Assembly (NCBI RefSeq): GCF_016806835.2
Contig: NZ_CP086111.1
Coordinates: 736,001-800,000 of the forward strand
Length of the DNA: 64,000 nt
Reading direction: 5' to 3'
From: Skermanella rosea
Lineage (GTDB): Bacteria > Pseudomonadota > Alphaproteobacteria > Azospirillales > Azospirillaceae
The notes below the pieces were generated by a model, which was not told where the DNA came from, ran no database searches, and was given only the letters and a program-made list of their open reading frames with translations. Positions 17,701 through 25,926 of the stretch are shown here, in pieces; positions within the stretch are counted from its first letter, which is position 1, and the number at the start of each line of letters is the position of its first letter. Position numbers and translations under genes: made by a program.

Positions 17701-19400
17701 CGCGCGACGATCTGGGAAAGCGCATCGACCAGGCCATGGGCCGGACGAGGGCCGACCTCGTGATCAAAGACACCCGCTTCCTCAACGTGGTGACCGGCGA
17801 GATCGCCTCGGGCGACATCGCCGTCTGCGGCGACGTGATCGTCGGCACCTACGAGAGCTATGACGGGGAGGTGGTGATCGACGGGCGGGACCGCATCGCG
17901 GTCCCGGGCTTCATCGACACCCATGTCCATTGCGAGAGCACCCTGGTCACGCCGGCCGAGTTCGACCGGTGCGTGCTGCCGCGCGGGACGACGACCGCCG
18001 TCTGCGACCCGCACGAGATCTGCAACGTGCTGGGCGAGGAGGGGCTGAGATACTTCCTCGACAGCTCGGTCGGGCTGGCCATGGACCTGCGGGTCCAGCT
18101 CTCCTCCTGCGTCCCGGCGACCGAGCTGGAGACCTCGGGCGCCCGGCTGGAGGCGGAGGACCTGGTCCGCCACCGCGGCCACCCCCAGGTGATCGGCCTC
18201 GCGGAATTCATGAACTTCCCCGGCGTGCTGCACAAGGACCCCAAGGTGCTGGACAAGCTGGCGGCGTTCCAGGGCGGCCATATCGACGGGCACAGCCCGC
18301 TGGTGACGGGCCGCGACCTCAACGCCTACCTGTCCTGCGGCATCCGGAACTGCCACGAGACGACCGGGGTCGAGGAGGCGCGGGAAAAGCTGCGGAAAGG
18401 CATGCAGGTGCTGATCCGCGACGGCAGCGTATCGAAGGACGTCAACACGCTGGCCCCGATCATCGACGCCATGACCTCCCCGTTCCTGGGCTTCTGCACC
18501 GACGACCGCAATCCGCTCGACATCGCCGAGGAAGGCCATATCGACCACCTGATCCGGCGCTCGATCGCCTTGGGCGCGCCGGTCGAGTCGGTCTACCGCG
18601 CGGCGACCTGGTCGGCGGCGCGGGGCTTCGGGCTGACCGACCGCGGGCTGATCGCGCCGGGGTTCCGGGCCGACATCGCGCTGCTGGACGACCTGGAGGA
18701 CTGCCGGGTCGGCCAAGTCGTCCGCAGCGGCCGGGTGGTCGGGCCGGAGACCTTCGCGGGCCGGACCATCGTGCCGCCGGTCGGGCTGGGCTCGATCCGG
18801 CTGGACCCGGTGACGCCCGAGGTCTTCAGGACCCCCTCGGGTGGCCCGTCCGGTCCGGTGATCGGGCTGATCCCGGGAAAGATCCTGACCGAGCACCTGA
18901 CCGCGAGCCTGCCCTACCGTGACGGCGAGCGGCACCCGGACCCGGAGGCGGACATCCTGAAGGTCTGCGTGCTGAGCCGTCACGACACCAATCGCAATGT
19001 CGGCCGAGGCTTCGTCAAGGGTTTCGGGCTGAAGCGCGGCGCGCTGGCGTCCAGCGTCGGGCATGACAGCCACAACGTGATCGTCGTGGGTGCCGACGAT
19101 GCCGACATGGCGGTGGCGGTCAACCGGCTGATCGAGCTCCAGGGGGGCTTCGTCGCCGTGCTGGACGGGCAGGTGGTCGGCGAACTGGCGCTGCCCCTGG
19201 CCGGGCTGATCAGCGACCGGACCTTCGAGGAGGTCGAGCACCTTCTGACGGCACTCCGCGCCGCCGTCCGCGGCATGGGCTGCCCCCTGGCCGAACCCTT
19301 CCTGCAACTGGCCTTCCTGCCCCTGCCGGTGATCCCGCACCTGAAGATCACCGACATGGGGTTGGTGGACGTCGACCGGTTCGAACTGATTCCGGCGTGA
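17691..19400 (+). CDS. ade: Adenine deaminase-family amidohydrolase
   Basis: 569 aa from ATG 17691. It matches the bacterial Ade layout: metal-binding DTHVHCEST near residue 75-83, GLAEFMNFPGVL, HIDGHSPLVTGRDLNAYLSCGI, RDGSVSKD, CTDDRNPLDI, and the C-terminal GHDSHNVIVVGADDADM block. Ade converts adenine to hypoxanthine and ammonia. Its ten-base overlap with dgcA puts it in a D-glutamate operon, which is unexpected, so a different amidohydrolase substrate is possible. It converges with the accessory cassette downstream with only 13 bases between. Confidence 0.87.
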   Translation: MGVTRDDLGKRIDQAMGRTRADLVIKDTRFLNVVTGEIASGDIAVCGDVIVGTYESYDGEVVIDGRDRIAVPGFIDTHVHCESTLVTPAEFDRCVLPRGTTTAVCDPHEICNVLGEEGLRYFLDSSVGLAMDLRVQLSSCVPATELETSGARLEAEDLVRHRGHPQVIGLAEFMNFPGVLHKDPKVLDKLAAFQGGHIDGHSPLVTGRDLNAYLSCGIRNCHETTGVEEAREKLRKGMQVLIRDGSVSKDVNTLAPIIDAMTSPFLGFCTDDRNPLDIAEEGHIDHLIRRSIALGAPVESVYRAATWSAARGFGLTDRGLIAPGFRADIALLDDLEDCRVGQVVRSGRVVGPETFAGRTIVPPVGLGSIRLDPVTPEVFRTPSGGPSGPVIGLIPGKILTEHLTASLPYRDGERHPDPEADILKVCVLSRHDTNRNVGRGFVKGFGLKRGALASSVGHDSHNVIVVGADDADMAVAVNRLIELQGGFVAVLDGQVVGELALPLAGLISDRTFEEVEHLLTALRAAVRGMGCPLAEPFLQLAFLPLPVIPHLKITDMGLVDVDRFELIPA

Positions 19401-19413
19401 GCGGGGATGCCGG

Positions 19414-20742
19414 TCAGACCCTGACCATTTCCGGCGGGATGAGATCGTGGTTAGCCAAGTGGCTCTTCGCCGTCAGCACGGAGACGCCGAAATGCTCTGC
19501 AGCCTCCTCCATCCGGTCGTCCGAGTAGTCGCCGCCCATGAACGAGTCCAGCGCCTTGATCGGGCACAGGAGTTCCGCAGCGAATGCGCGTTGCATCTTC
19601 TGGCGGACCGTCTTCGTTCTGGTCGCCGGAAGCCAAGCGTCCGATTCCGGGGCTGTCAGGTGGTCGGCCAGGAAGCGCGCGGCTTCGAACCGGATGCCCG
19701 GAGCGTTCCGTTTTCCAAAGACCAGTTTGAGGTGAGCGCCGTCGTCTTCCCGTACAGCCAAGCCGAACGGGATGCCGGGGTTATGGGCCGAGTCCGGCAG
19801 GAATGCCTTCTTCGGAGCATCCAAGAGCCTCGCCAGATCCTCGTTGGAAATGCCGTCGCTCGGTAGCCGCCAAGCTTTCCGGGCCGCGCCGGCAAGGCTC
19901 CTGCCCCAGTCCCACGGGGGCGTCCCATCTGGAACGCCATGCTGACGCAACGCGGAAGGGAGGTCTACGGCCACCCGGACGCCTTTCCCATGCGCCGCTA
20001 CGACCGTCTTTCTGATGGCATCCTCGATCCCGGTCGCGCTCCCGGACAAGGCGGGCGCGATCTCGTCCAATGCAGCCTCCCCGGCTTCGCCGGAAAGATC
20101 CAGCAAGTGGGCAAGTATCTCCTCCGGCGCCTCGTCCGGATCGTATCCAAGGCGCGCCTCCAAGCGGCGCCGGACACTTTCCGCCGGATCGCCGCGCTCG
20201 GCCTTGACCTCTTCCCAGAGCGTGGACAGGTCCCGACCGACGCCGCCGCAAGTGTCCAGGCGGGCAATCACCTCAGCCACGAAATCATCTACGGCCGCTT
20301 CGAAGGACGTCGCCGGCACTGCACACCGGAAATCGGACAGATAGCGAACCGGCTCCCCGGAGTTCTGCCGTGATGCATGGCATACCGCTTCCACGGTCGG
20401 TCCGTCGCTGGCGAAGGCCAAGCGCGGCCACAGAAAACCATGGCCCGCCGCCGCGACTTCGTGGGCCATGCGCCAGGACGGGGAGGGGACGCCGGTCGCA
20501 GGGTAAGGTTCCCAGCGAAGCCGCCACCAGTTTACCGCCAACCACATCGCCAAGGGATAGGCCGACACATGGACACGATCCTGGACCTCGTGCGACCAGT
20601 CGCTTTCAACCCGGGTCGCCACAAGTTCGTCGAAGGCGATGCGAAGCTTGGCGGCCGTCGCGCGATCCTCGGCTAGGCCGTGCCCGCATGCCTGCCATTG
20701 GGCATCGATAGCGAAACCTACCGGCATGTCGCCGCGCTCCAT
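19414..20742 (-). CDS. Uncharacterised 442-aa protein with ImmA/IrrE-like C-terminus
   Basis: I do not recognise the N-terminal two thirds: a Trp-rich block (YPLAMWLAVNWWRLRWEP, about 62-79), then acidic helical sequence. The C-terminal 110 residues resemble the end of ImmA/IrrE metallopeptidase-like proteins: FEAARFLADHL, then QKMQRAFAAELLCPIKAL, then EEAAEHFGVSVLTAKSHLANHDLI. The expected zinc motif HExxH is replaced by ARFLADHL, so peptidase activity is unlikely. It overlaps the 145-aa gene upstream by 25 bases, so the two are coupled. Sequence composition is less GC-biased than neighbours. Possible regulatory or defence partner; unproven. Confidence 0.75.
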   Translation of the reverse strand: MERGDMPVGFAIDAQWQACGHGLAEDRATAAKLRIAFDELVATRVESDWSHEVQDRVHVSAYPLAMWLAVNWWRLRWEPYPATGVPSPSWRMAHEVAAAGHGFLWPRLAFASDGPTVEAVCHASRQNSGEPVRYLSDFRCAVPATSFEAAVDDFVAEVIARLDTCGGVGRDLSTLWEEVKAERGDPAESVRRRLEARLGYDPDEAPEEILAHLLDLSGEAGEAALDEIAPALSGSATGIEDAIRKTVVAAHGKGVRVAVDLPSALRQHGVPDGTPPWDWGRSLAGAARKAWRLPSDGISNEDLARLLDAPKKAFLPDSAHNPGIPFGLAVREDDGAHLKLVFGKRNAPGIRFEAARFLADHLTAPESDAWLPATRTKTVRQKMQRAFAAELLCPIKALDSFMGGDYSDDRMEEAAEHFGVSVLTAKSHLANHDLIPPEMVRV

Positions 20743-21155
20743 CTCTGTCGTACGCTGGCGGCCATGGGATCGTTATCACCCATGGAATAGCCATGATAGA
20801 TGCCCTGGGTTTCATTCTCCAGGATCGCTTCGACGGGTTCACCGTTTTGAGCAACCGCCCAGATGTTCTTCGGCCAGTCACCTTTCATGGCGTCGCTGAC
20901 CAACCCGTACGCGGCGCCCTGCTTCAAGAGGCGGGTGGCTTCGGCCCTGGTAAAGACTTTCGCCCTGTCGCACAATGTCTTGTGCTGGCGGCCATCGCTG
21001 GGTGGGTCTAGCCGGAAATCGCCTTGATTGCGCTTATGCATTGGATTGCCGCCGTATCCGACCTTGGTCGAAATGCCGTCCAACCAACATTTTTCCTCGG
21101 TCGTCAGAGGGGCGGGTCGGATCGACCGCTTCGGATTCACTGTGCGCTTGGACAT
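20718..21155 (-). CDS. Uncharacterised 145-aa protein, partner of the ImmA-like protein
   Basis: Family not recognised with certainty. Basic N-terminus (MSKRTVNPKRSIRPAPL), then a compact middle with GYGGNPMHKRNQGDF, KTLCDRAKVF and ATRLLKQGAAYGLVSD, and a C-terminal part WPKNIWAVAQNGEPVEAILEN followed by YHGY. No membrane segment or signal. The mix of conserved His, Lys, Trp and Gly is compatible with a small enzyme or effector, but nothing shows catalysis. First gene of a two-gene unit; its 3' end overlaps the 442-aa gene by 25 bases. AT-rich DNA lies just upstream. Confidence 0.72.
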   Translation of the reverse strand: MSKRTVNPKRSIRPAPLTTEEKCWLDGISTKVGYGGNPMHKRNQGDFRLDPPSDGRQHKTLCDRAKVFTRAEATRLLKQGAAYGLVSDAMKGDWPKNIWAVAQNGEPVEAILENETQGIYHGYSMGDNDPMAASVRQRWSAATCR

Positions 21156-21303
21156 CGCTTCGCTAGAAATCAGTTTATTGGGTAATTACAGAGATTTGCA
21201 ACTCCACCACCGGCAAGGGTGATAATCATTCATATAACACTTTTTGGGTAATTCAAAAGTCAAATGGTGCCGCGGCAGGCTCCGCCGCGACACCTCGGCA
21301 CTC
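21156..21303. promoter_or_regulatory. AT-rich leader of the accessory cassette
   Basis: The stretch around 21165-21265 is far richer in A and T than its neighbours (AATTACAGAGATTTG, AATCATTCATATAACAC), as expected for foreign DNA and a promoter region driving the minus-strand 145/442-aa pair. No clear boxes assigned. Confidence 0.45.
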
Positions 21304-21912
21304 TCATCCCGCCCGCTCCGCGGCCAGCTTCACGTCGGCGTGGAAGAGGGGTTCCTCGATGCGGTTGCCGCGCAGGATGTAGCTGGGATGGAAGGTCGGG
21401 ATCACGATCGCGTCGGCGAACAGGCGGCAGGGGAGTTCCTGGCCGCGCAGCGCGGTGATGCCGCTCTGGCCGGTCAGCGCCCACATCGGCGTGCGGCCGA
21501 GCGCGATGATCACGGCGGGCTTCACCTCGGCCAGGGTCCGGCGCAGGTGCTCCACCTCGCCGGCGTACCGGGCGAGGCAGTAGTCGGAGGTGCCCATGGG
21601 ACCCAGGTCCTCCGCGACCTCGACGCCCATCTTGCGCGCCTTGGTGCGGGACGAGAAGAAGTGGGTCACCTTGTTGCCCGGCGGCTGGTAGCGGAAGGTG
21701 TTGCCGATCAGGCAGGCGGCGCGCTCCAGCCCGACGGACTTCAGGTTCTCGTCCAGCAGCCGGCCGCTGGCGCCGACGAAGGGCTTGCCGGTGCGGGCCT
21801 CCTCGGCGCCGGGCGCTTCGCCGATGATGGCGATCCGGCGTCCGGCGGGGTCCTTGGCGGGATACTGGTAATCGACGAAAGGCAGCTCGGTCTCGGTACG
21901 CGGTTCAGTCAC
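21304..21912 (-). CDS. Uracil-DNA glycosylase (family 4/5-like)
   Basis: DNA repair enzyme removing uracil, 202 aa with a GTG start at 21912 that overlaps the upstream methyltransferase stop (GTGA). Active-site motifs: GEAPGAEEARTGKPFVG near the N-terminus, and the C-terminal HPS loop in IPTFHPSYILR. The central GNTFRYQPPGNK segment also fits. The family uses an Fe-S cluster in many members; only one cysteine pair is evident here (CLIGN, CLARY, CRLF), so cluster binding is not certain. Confidence 0.88.
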   Translation of the reverse strand: MTEPRTETELPFVDYQYPAKDPAGRRIAIIGEAPGAEEARTGKPFVGASGRLLDENLKSVGLERAACLIGNTFRYQPPGNKVTHFFSSRTKARKMGVEVAEDLGPMGTSDYCLARYAGEVEHLRRTLAEVKPAVIIALGRTPMWALTGQSGITALRGQELPCRLFADAIVIPTFHPSYILRGNRIEEPLFHADVKLAAERAG

Positions 21913-22628
21913 TGTGTCGGCTTTCGCAGCAGGTTGATCCGGGCCGGCTGGTCGAACCACCAGGCACCCTCCCGCCGCTCCCCCAAGGTTTCGAACAGCT
22001 CGCGCAGTTCCGCGTCGCGGGTGCGGATCAGCCTGGAACGGGTCGGATCGATGCCGGCCATGCGGTCGGCGAAGCTCTGGTAATCCTCGTGCTTCACCGG
22101 ATTCAGGTAGAACAGTTCATCCACCTGTTCCAGCGCGTCCACGGTCTTCACCGCCGCATAGGCCAGGGCCCGGACCTCCGTCTCGTCGTCCAGGAGCCTG
22201 GTGAGCTGGAAATATCCGCCGGTCGGTTCCGGCTCGTTCACCAGGGCCAGGCCGCCTGGCTTCAGGACGCGCGCGGTCTCGCGCAGCGCCTTGCCCATGT
22301 GGGCTGCCGGCACATGGTGCAGGCTGTTCATGAAGACGACGGCGTCGGCGCTGTTGTCGGGCAGCGGCAGGTCCTCGCCCACGCCCTTCACGTAGCGCTC
22401 GCCCGCGACGGGTTCCGCCGCCCTGGCCTTGGAGAGCGCCTCGTCCAGGATCTCGATGCCGATGACATGGGCGCCGCGGCGTGCCAGCGCCCGAACCAGT
22501 GCGCCCTCGCCGCAGCCCACATCGACGATCCGGGCGCCCGCCAGCGGGATCAGGTCGGGAATCAGGTCCATCGCCTTCAGGCGTCGGGGCAGCGTGCTCC
22601 CGGTCGGCGTGTCCGTATGCTGGGCCAT
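21909..22628 (-). CDS. Class I SAM-dependent methyltransferase
   Basis: 239 aa from ATG 22628 with GGAGAGG upstream. The SAM-binding motif I is IVDVGCGEGALVRAL, followed by IEILDEALSKA, EDLPLPDNSADAVVFMNSLHHV and ARVLKPGGLALVNEPEP, the UbiE/type 11 pattern. Substrate cannot be read from sequence. It is coupled to the uracil-DNA glycosylase gene by a four-base overlap. Confidence 0.85.
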   Translation of the reverse strand: MAQHTDTPTGSTLPRRLKAMDLIPDLIPLAGARIVDVGCGEGALVRALARRGAHVIGIEILDEALSKARAAEPVAGERYVKGVGEDLPLPDNSADAVVFMNSLHHVPAAHMGKALRETARVLKPGGLALVNEPEPTGGYFQLTRLLDDETEVRALAYAAVKTVDALEQVDELFYLNPVKHEDYQSFADRMAGIDPTRSRLIRTRDAELRELFETLGERREGAWWFDQPARINLLRKPTQ

Positions 22629-22762
22629 CGTGTCGGTTCCTCTCCGCGCTGCCATGTTGCAGGGCACTGACCATGGTAAACGGATTCTCCCCCGACAATA
22701 GCACCGGGGTACAGCGCAAGAAGGTCGAACGGATCGGCGGGCGGCTTGACGGGCGGTTCGAC

Positions 22763-23149
22763 TCAGGCGCTCAGGTCGAGTCGGCCGCCGCCGGGACCCT
22801 GGCCGAGGGTGCGCGCGCGGGCGCCTGCCGCGGCCATGCTCTCGACGTTGCTCTGGTCGGCCGATTTCATCTCGGTCACGAAGGCGCTGGTGGCACCGGT
22901 GAGCGCCGGGACGCGGGCGCCCGGCTTGGTCGAGGCGTTGGTTTCCTGGACCGCCCGGCGGTCCTCGCCGACGATCGAACTGGTGATGCCGGTCAGCGGC
23001 TCCGTCTTGGCGTTGACCTTCATGCCGCCGTTGGTGTCGCTGACCTGCCGGTTGATCTCCTGGTTGAACGCCTGCGTCTGCGGCGTCAGGTCCCGCACCT
23101 TGGGCGCGGTGCGCATCAGCTCGGGTGAGATGGGGGAGGTGGAAACCAC
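22763..23149 (-). CDS. Hypothetical protein, 128 aa
   Basis: No family recognised. The GTG at 23149 (GGAG upstream) gives 128 aa; a longer in-frame ATG lies at 23278 but the added sequence looks non-coding. The protein is hydrophilic, rich in Thr, Ser and Ala, without membrane segments; it carries PELMRTAPKVRDLTPQTQAFNQEINRQ near the start and a Gly-rich tail. Stand-alone. Confidence 0.5.
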   Translation of the reverse strand: MVSTSPISPELMRTAPKVRDLTPQTQAFNQEINRQVSDTNGGMKVNAKTEPLTGITSSIVGEDRRAVQETNASTKPGARVPALTGATSAFVTEMKSADQSNVESMAAAGARARTLGQGPGGGRLDLSA

Positions 23150-23452
23150 GGCGTCGCTCCAGGTCCAGCGATACACGGCCAAGTTATCGGATTTTTCAGG
23201 TTTTCGCCATAGTTCTTTATAAAGGGGTGTTTTGACGCATACCCATGCCGCGGGGAAAACGGTTGCGCATGTCGCCATCGGCAGGATACAGGAGAGCCAG
23301 CATCAAGAGTTGGGCTGGCGCCCGACACCAACCTGCCGACCCGGGCAAGGTGGTGGTCCCTTTCGGGGGACGATGCGGCCTGGACCGGCAATCAATCGGG
23401 AACGAGCCGCCGCGTCAGCCCTCCTCGGCACTTGAGCCAGGAGGGTTTATTC
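23150..23452. other. intergenic region between divergent small genes
   Basis: About 300 bases. The part around 23175-23225 is AT-rich (GATTTTTCAGGTTTTCGCC, TTCTTTATAAAG) and probably holds promoters for the flanking divergent hypothetical genes. No other feature seen. Confidence 0.4.
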
Positions 23453-23743
23453 ATGTCTGAACGCTTGCCGGTCGCTCCCGCGACCATTCCCCTGTGCGGC
23501 CCGGACGACAGCATCGAACTGATCACCGGCGGCAGCCGCGCCACCGCGCGGGAGCCCGACCGGTACGAGTGGGTCTTCGCCGCCGTCCACCGCGGCCTGG
23601 GCACCTGGACGCATCTCTACCTGGTCGTCGAGTCGCGCCGGCGCGGCCGGCCGGAGATCCATCTTCGCCTGGTGCTCCGCGGCGACCGTCTGGAGGAGGC
23701 GCGGCGGCGCGCCGTCGCCGACTGGTGGCGGCCGGTCGGCTGA
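23453..23743 (+). CDS. Hypothetical protein, 96 aa
   Basis: ATG at 23453 with a strong AGGAGG about ten bases upstream, which supports translation. No family recognised. The middle is YEWVFAAVHRGLGTWTHLYLVVE, followed by an Arg-rich stretch and the end ADWWRPVG. No signal peptide or membrane helix is convincing. Stand-alone, convergent with the aminotransferase gene. Confidence 0.55.
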   Translation: MSERLPVAPATIPLCGPDDSIELITGGSRATAREPDRYEWVFAAVHRGLGTWTHLYLVVESRRRGRPEIHLRLVLRGDRLEEARRRAVADWWRPVG

Positions 23744-23764
23744 GGGGATTCCCCGGAGACCGCG

Positions 23765-24940
23765 TCAGCGCAGCGCCGCGACCAGCCGGTCGATCTCCTC
23801 CTCCGTGTTGTAGTAATGGACCGAGGCGCGGACCATCTCGTCGAGGCCGCGCGCCTCCATGTCGAGCCGGGTCGAGGGGGCGGCCGTCACCGACACGTTG
23901 ATGCCGCGCGCCGCCAGGTCGCGCTTGATCTCGGCGGCGGGGCGCGGGGCGGTGAAGGTGACGATGCCGCACCGGGTCTCGCCCAGGTCGCGCACCTCGT
24001 GGCCGGGCAGGGATGCCAGTCGGCCGCGCAGCAGGTCGGCAAGGCTCCTGATCCGCTCCCAGATGGCATCCAGGCCCCAGTTCAGCGCGTAGTCCACGGC
24101 GGCGCCCAGACCCATCCTGGCGGCGACGTTGCTTTCCCAATTCTCGAACCTCCGGGCGTCGGGGCGAAGCTCGTAGCGGTCGGGTGCCACCCAGGTGGCC
24201 GCGTGGTTGTCGATCATCGGCGGCTCCAGGCGCTCCAGCAGCCCCTTGCGCACATAGAGGAAGCCGGTGCCGCGCGGCCCGCGCAGGAACTTGCGCCCGG
24301 TCGCCGAAAGCATGTCGCAGCCGATTTCGTCCACGTCGATCGGCATCTGTCCCGCCGTCTGGCAGGCATCCAGCAGATAGGGGATGCCGCGGGCGCGGGC
24401 GATCCGCCCGACCGCCGCGGCGGGATTGACCAGGCCGCCGTTGGTCGGGATGTGGGTGATCGAGATCAGCTTCGCCGGTCCGCGCGCCTCGTCGTCCACG
24501 CTGTCCGCCAGGGCCGCCACGTCGAGCTGTCCCAGGGCGTCGTTGGGGATCACCTCGATGACCGCGCCGGTCTTCCGGGCGACCTGGAGATAGGGGATGA
24601 AGTTGCTCGAATACTCCGCCATCGCCGTCAGGATCCTGTCGCCGGGTTCGAACCGCAGCGAATAGAAGGCCATATCCCACCCCACCGTGGCGTTCTCCAC
24701 CAGCGCCACCTCTTCCCGCCCGCAGCCGAGCAGGGCGGCGACCGAGTCGTAGACGCGCTCGATGCCGTCGCGGGCCTGCGCCTCCGCCTCGTAGCCGCCG
24801 ATGCGGGCTTCCAGGTCCAGATGGGCGGCGACCGCGTCGAGCACCGGCTGCGGCGGCAGGGCGGCGCCTGCATTGTTGAAGTGGGTCACGTGACGGGTTC
24901 CGGGCGTCTCGGCCCGCGCCCGTTCCACATCGAAAGTCAT
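23765..24940 (-). CDS. Class V aminotransferase (cysteine desulfurase-like)
   Basis: PLP enzyme, 391 aa from ATG 24940. The PLP lysine is Lys217 in SATGRKFLRGPRGTGFLY; PLP phosphate and ring contacts are suggested by ENATVGWDMAF, ITHIPTNGG and LLDACQTAGQMP (the Asp that contacts the pyridine N). I see no conserved catalytic loop cysteine where NifS/IscS have one, so a desulfurase role is doubtful; the substrate is unknown. Stand-alone, divergent from the DUF3618 gene. Confidence 0.85.
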   Translation of the reverse strand: MTFDVERARAETPGTRHVTHFNNAGAALPPQPVLDAVAAHLDLEARIGGYEAEAQARDGIERVYDSVAALLGCGREEVALVENATVGWDMAFYSLRFEPGDRILTAMAEYSSNFIPYLQVARKTGAVIEVIPNDALGQLDVAALADSVDDEARGPAKLISITHIPTNGGLVNPAAAVGRIARARGIPYLLDACQTAGQMPIDVDEIGCDMLSATGRKFLRGPRGTGFLYVRKGLLERLEPPMIDNHAATWVAPDRYELRPDARRFENWESNVAARMGLGAAVDYALNWGLDAIWERIRSLADLLRGRLASLPGHEVRDLGETRCGIVTFTAPRPAAEIKRDLAARGINVSVTAAPSTRLDMEARGLDEMVRASVHYYNTEEEIDRLVAALR

Positions 24941-25038
24941 CGCCGCCTCGGATCGCTTGTGTCGCTGAAGATGGGCCTTCCATAACGGAATCGGCGGCCC
25001 CGGACAAACGCTCCGGGCGGTCCGGCGGCCCCGCTCCC

Positions 25039-25063
25039 GGAACACTGACCCTCCGCTGGTGTT
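25039..25063 (+). promoter_or_regulatory. EcfG-type general stress promoter
   Basis: GGAAC at 25039-25043 and GTT at 25061-25063 are separated by exactly 17 bases, matching the alphaproteobacterial EcfG consensus GGAAC-N16/17-cGTT apart from T instead of C before GTT. It lies just upstream of the DUF3618/YihY operon, whose families recur in general stress regulons. Confidence 0.6.
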
Positions 25064-25097
25064 GATTTGCGGCAAATGGGGCATGGAGTTTGACGGG

Positions 25098-25913
25098 ATG
25101 AACCGCAGCGACGACAACGACGATCTGAGAGCGACCGGGAGACCGGGGTCGGAGTCCGGCTCCGACCAGGGTGCGGCCAACCGCAGCCCCGAGGACATCG
25201 AGCGCGATATCGCGGGAATCCGCGCGCGCATGGACCAGACGCTGGACGAGCTGGAGTTCCGGCTGTCGCCGGGCCAGCTGACCTCCGGGGCGGTGGATCT
25301 GGTGAAGGACGTGATGCGCGGCAATCCGAGCCGCCTGGGCGACGCGATCCGCAACAACCCGATCCCGGTCGTCATGATCGGCATCGGCGCCCTGTGGCTC
25401 GCCGTGGCCATGGGGCGGTCGCAGCAGCAGCAACAGACGGACGGGACGGCCGGGCGCAGGATCAGCCGGCTGGGGCCGGCCGACATCTCCGACGTGCTGT
25501 CGCCGCTGATCGCGGTCACGCTCCAGGGCGTCGACGGGCTTCGGCAGGCCGAGACGAAGATCGCCGACCCGAAGGTCCAGGCCATGGTGCGCGAGATCGC
25601 GCAGCAGCACGACCGCGCCGCCGCCGCCCTGGAGGAGGAGGTCCGTCGCCACGGCGCCATGCCGCAGGCGGGCACGACGCCGCCGGGCCGGCTTCATCCG
25701 GCCTGGAGCGAACTGCGCCGGGCCCTGGTCACGGGCGAGACCTCGGCCATCATCGCCGGCATCGAGAACGGCGAGGATTCCGCGCTCGAAGCCTTCCGCA
25801 TGGCGCTCCACGCCGACCTGCCGGAAGAGACCCGCGTGCTTGTCGGCGCCCATTTCCACGCCATCCAGCAGATCCACAACCGCATGAGTGCGCTCAAGGG
25901 CGCGACGAGTTGA
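25098..25913 (+). CDS. DUF3618 and DUF2383-like membrane stress protein
   Basis: 271 aa from ATG 25098 (GGAG upstream; ATG 25083 also possible). The N-terminal DUF3618 portion is visible as SPEDIERDIAGIRARMDQTLDELE, followed by a hydrophobic segment NPIPVVMIGIGALWLAVAMG. The C-terminal half is an alpha-helical bundle of the PA2169/DUF2383 kind (GVDGLRQAETKIADPKVQAM and so on). Likely membrane-associated and stress induced; molecular role unknown. It precedes the yihY gene by 13 bases, suggesting an operon. Confidence 0.75.
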   Translation: MNRSDDNDDLRATGRPGSESGSDQGAANRSPEDIERDIAGIRARMDQTLDELEFRLSPGQLTSGAVDLVKDVMRGNPSRLGDAIRNNPIPVVMIGIGALWLAVAMGRSQQQQQTDGTAGRRISRLGPADISDVLSPLIAVTLQGVDGLRQAETKIADPKVQAMVREIAQQHDRAAAALEEEVRRHGAMPQAGTTPPGRLHPAWSELRRALVTGETSAIIAGIENGEDSALEAFRMALHADLPEETRVLVGAHFHAIQQIHNRMSALKGATS

Positions 25914-25926
25914 TCAGGGGCAGAGC

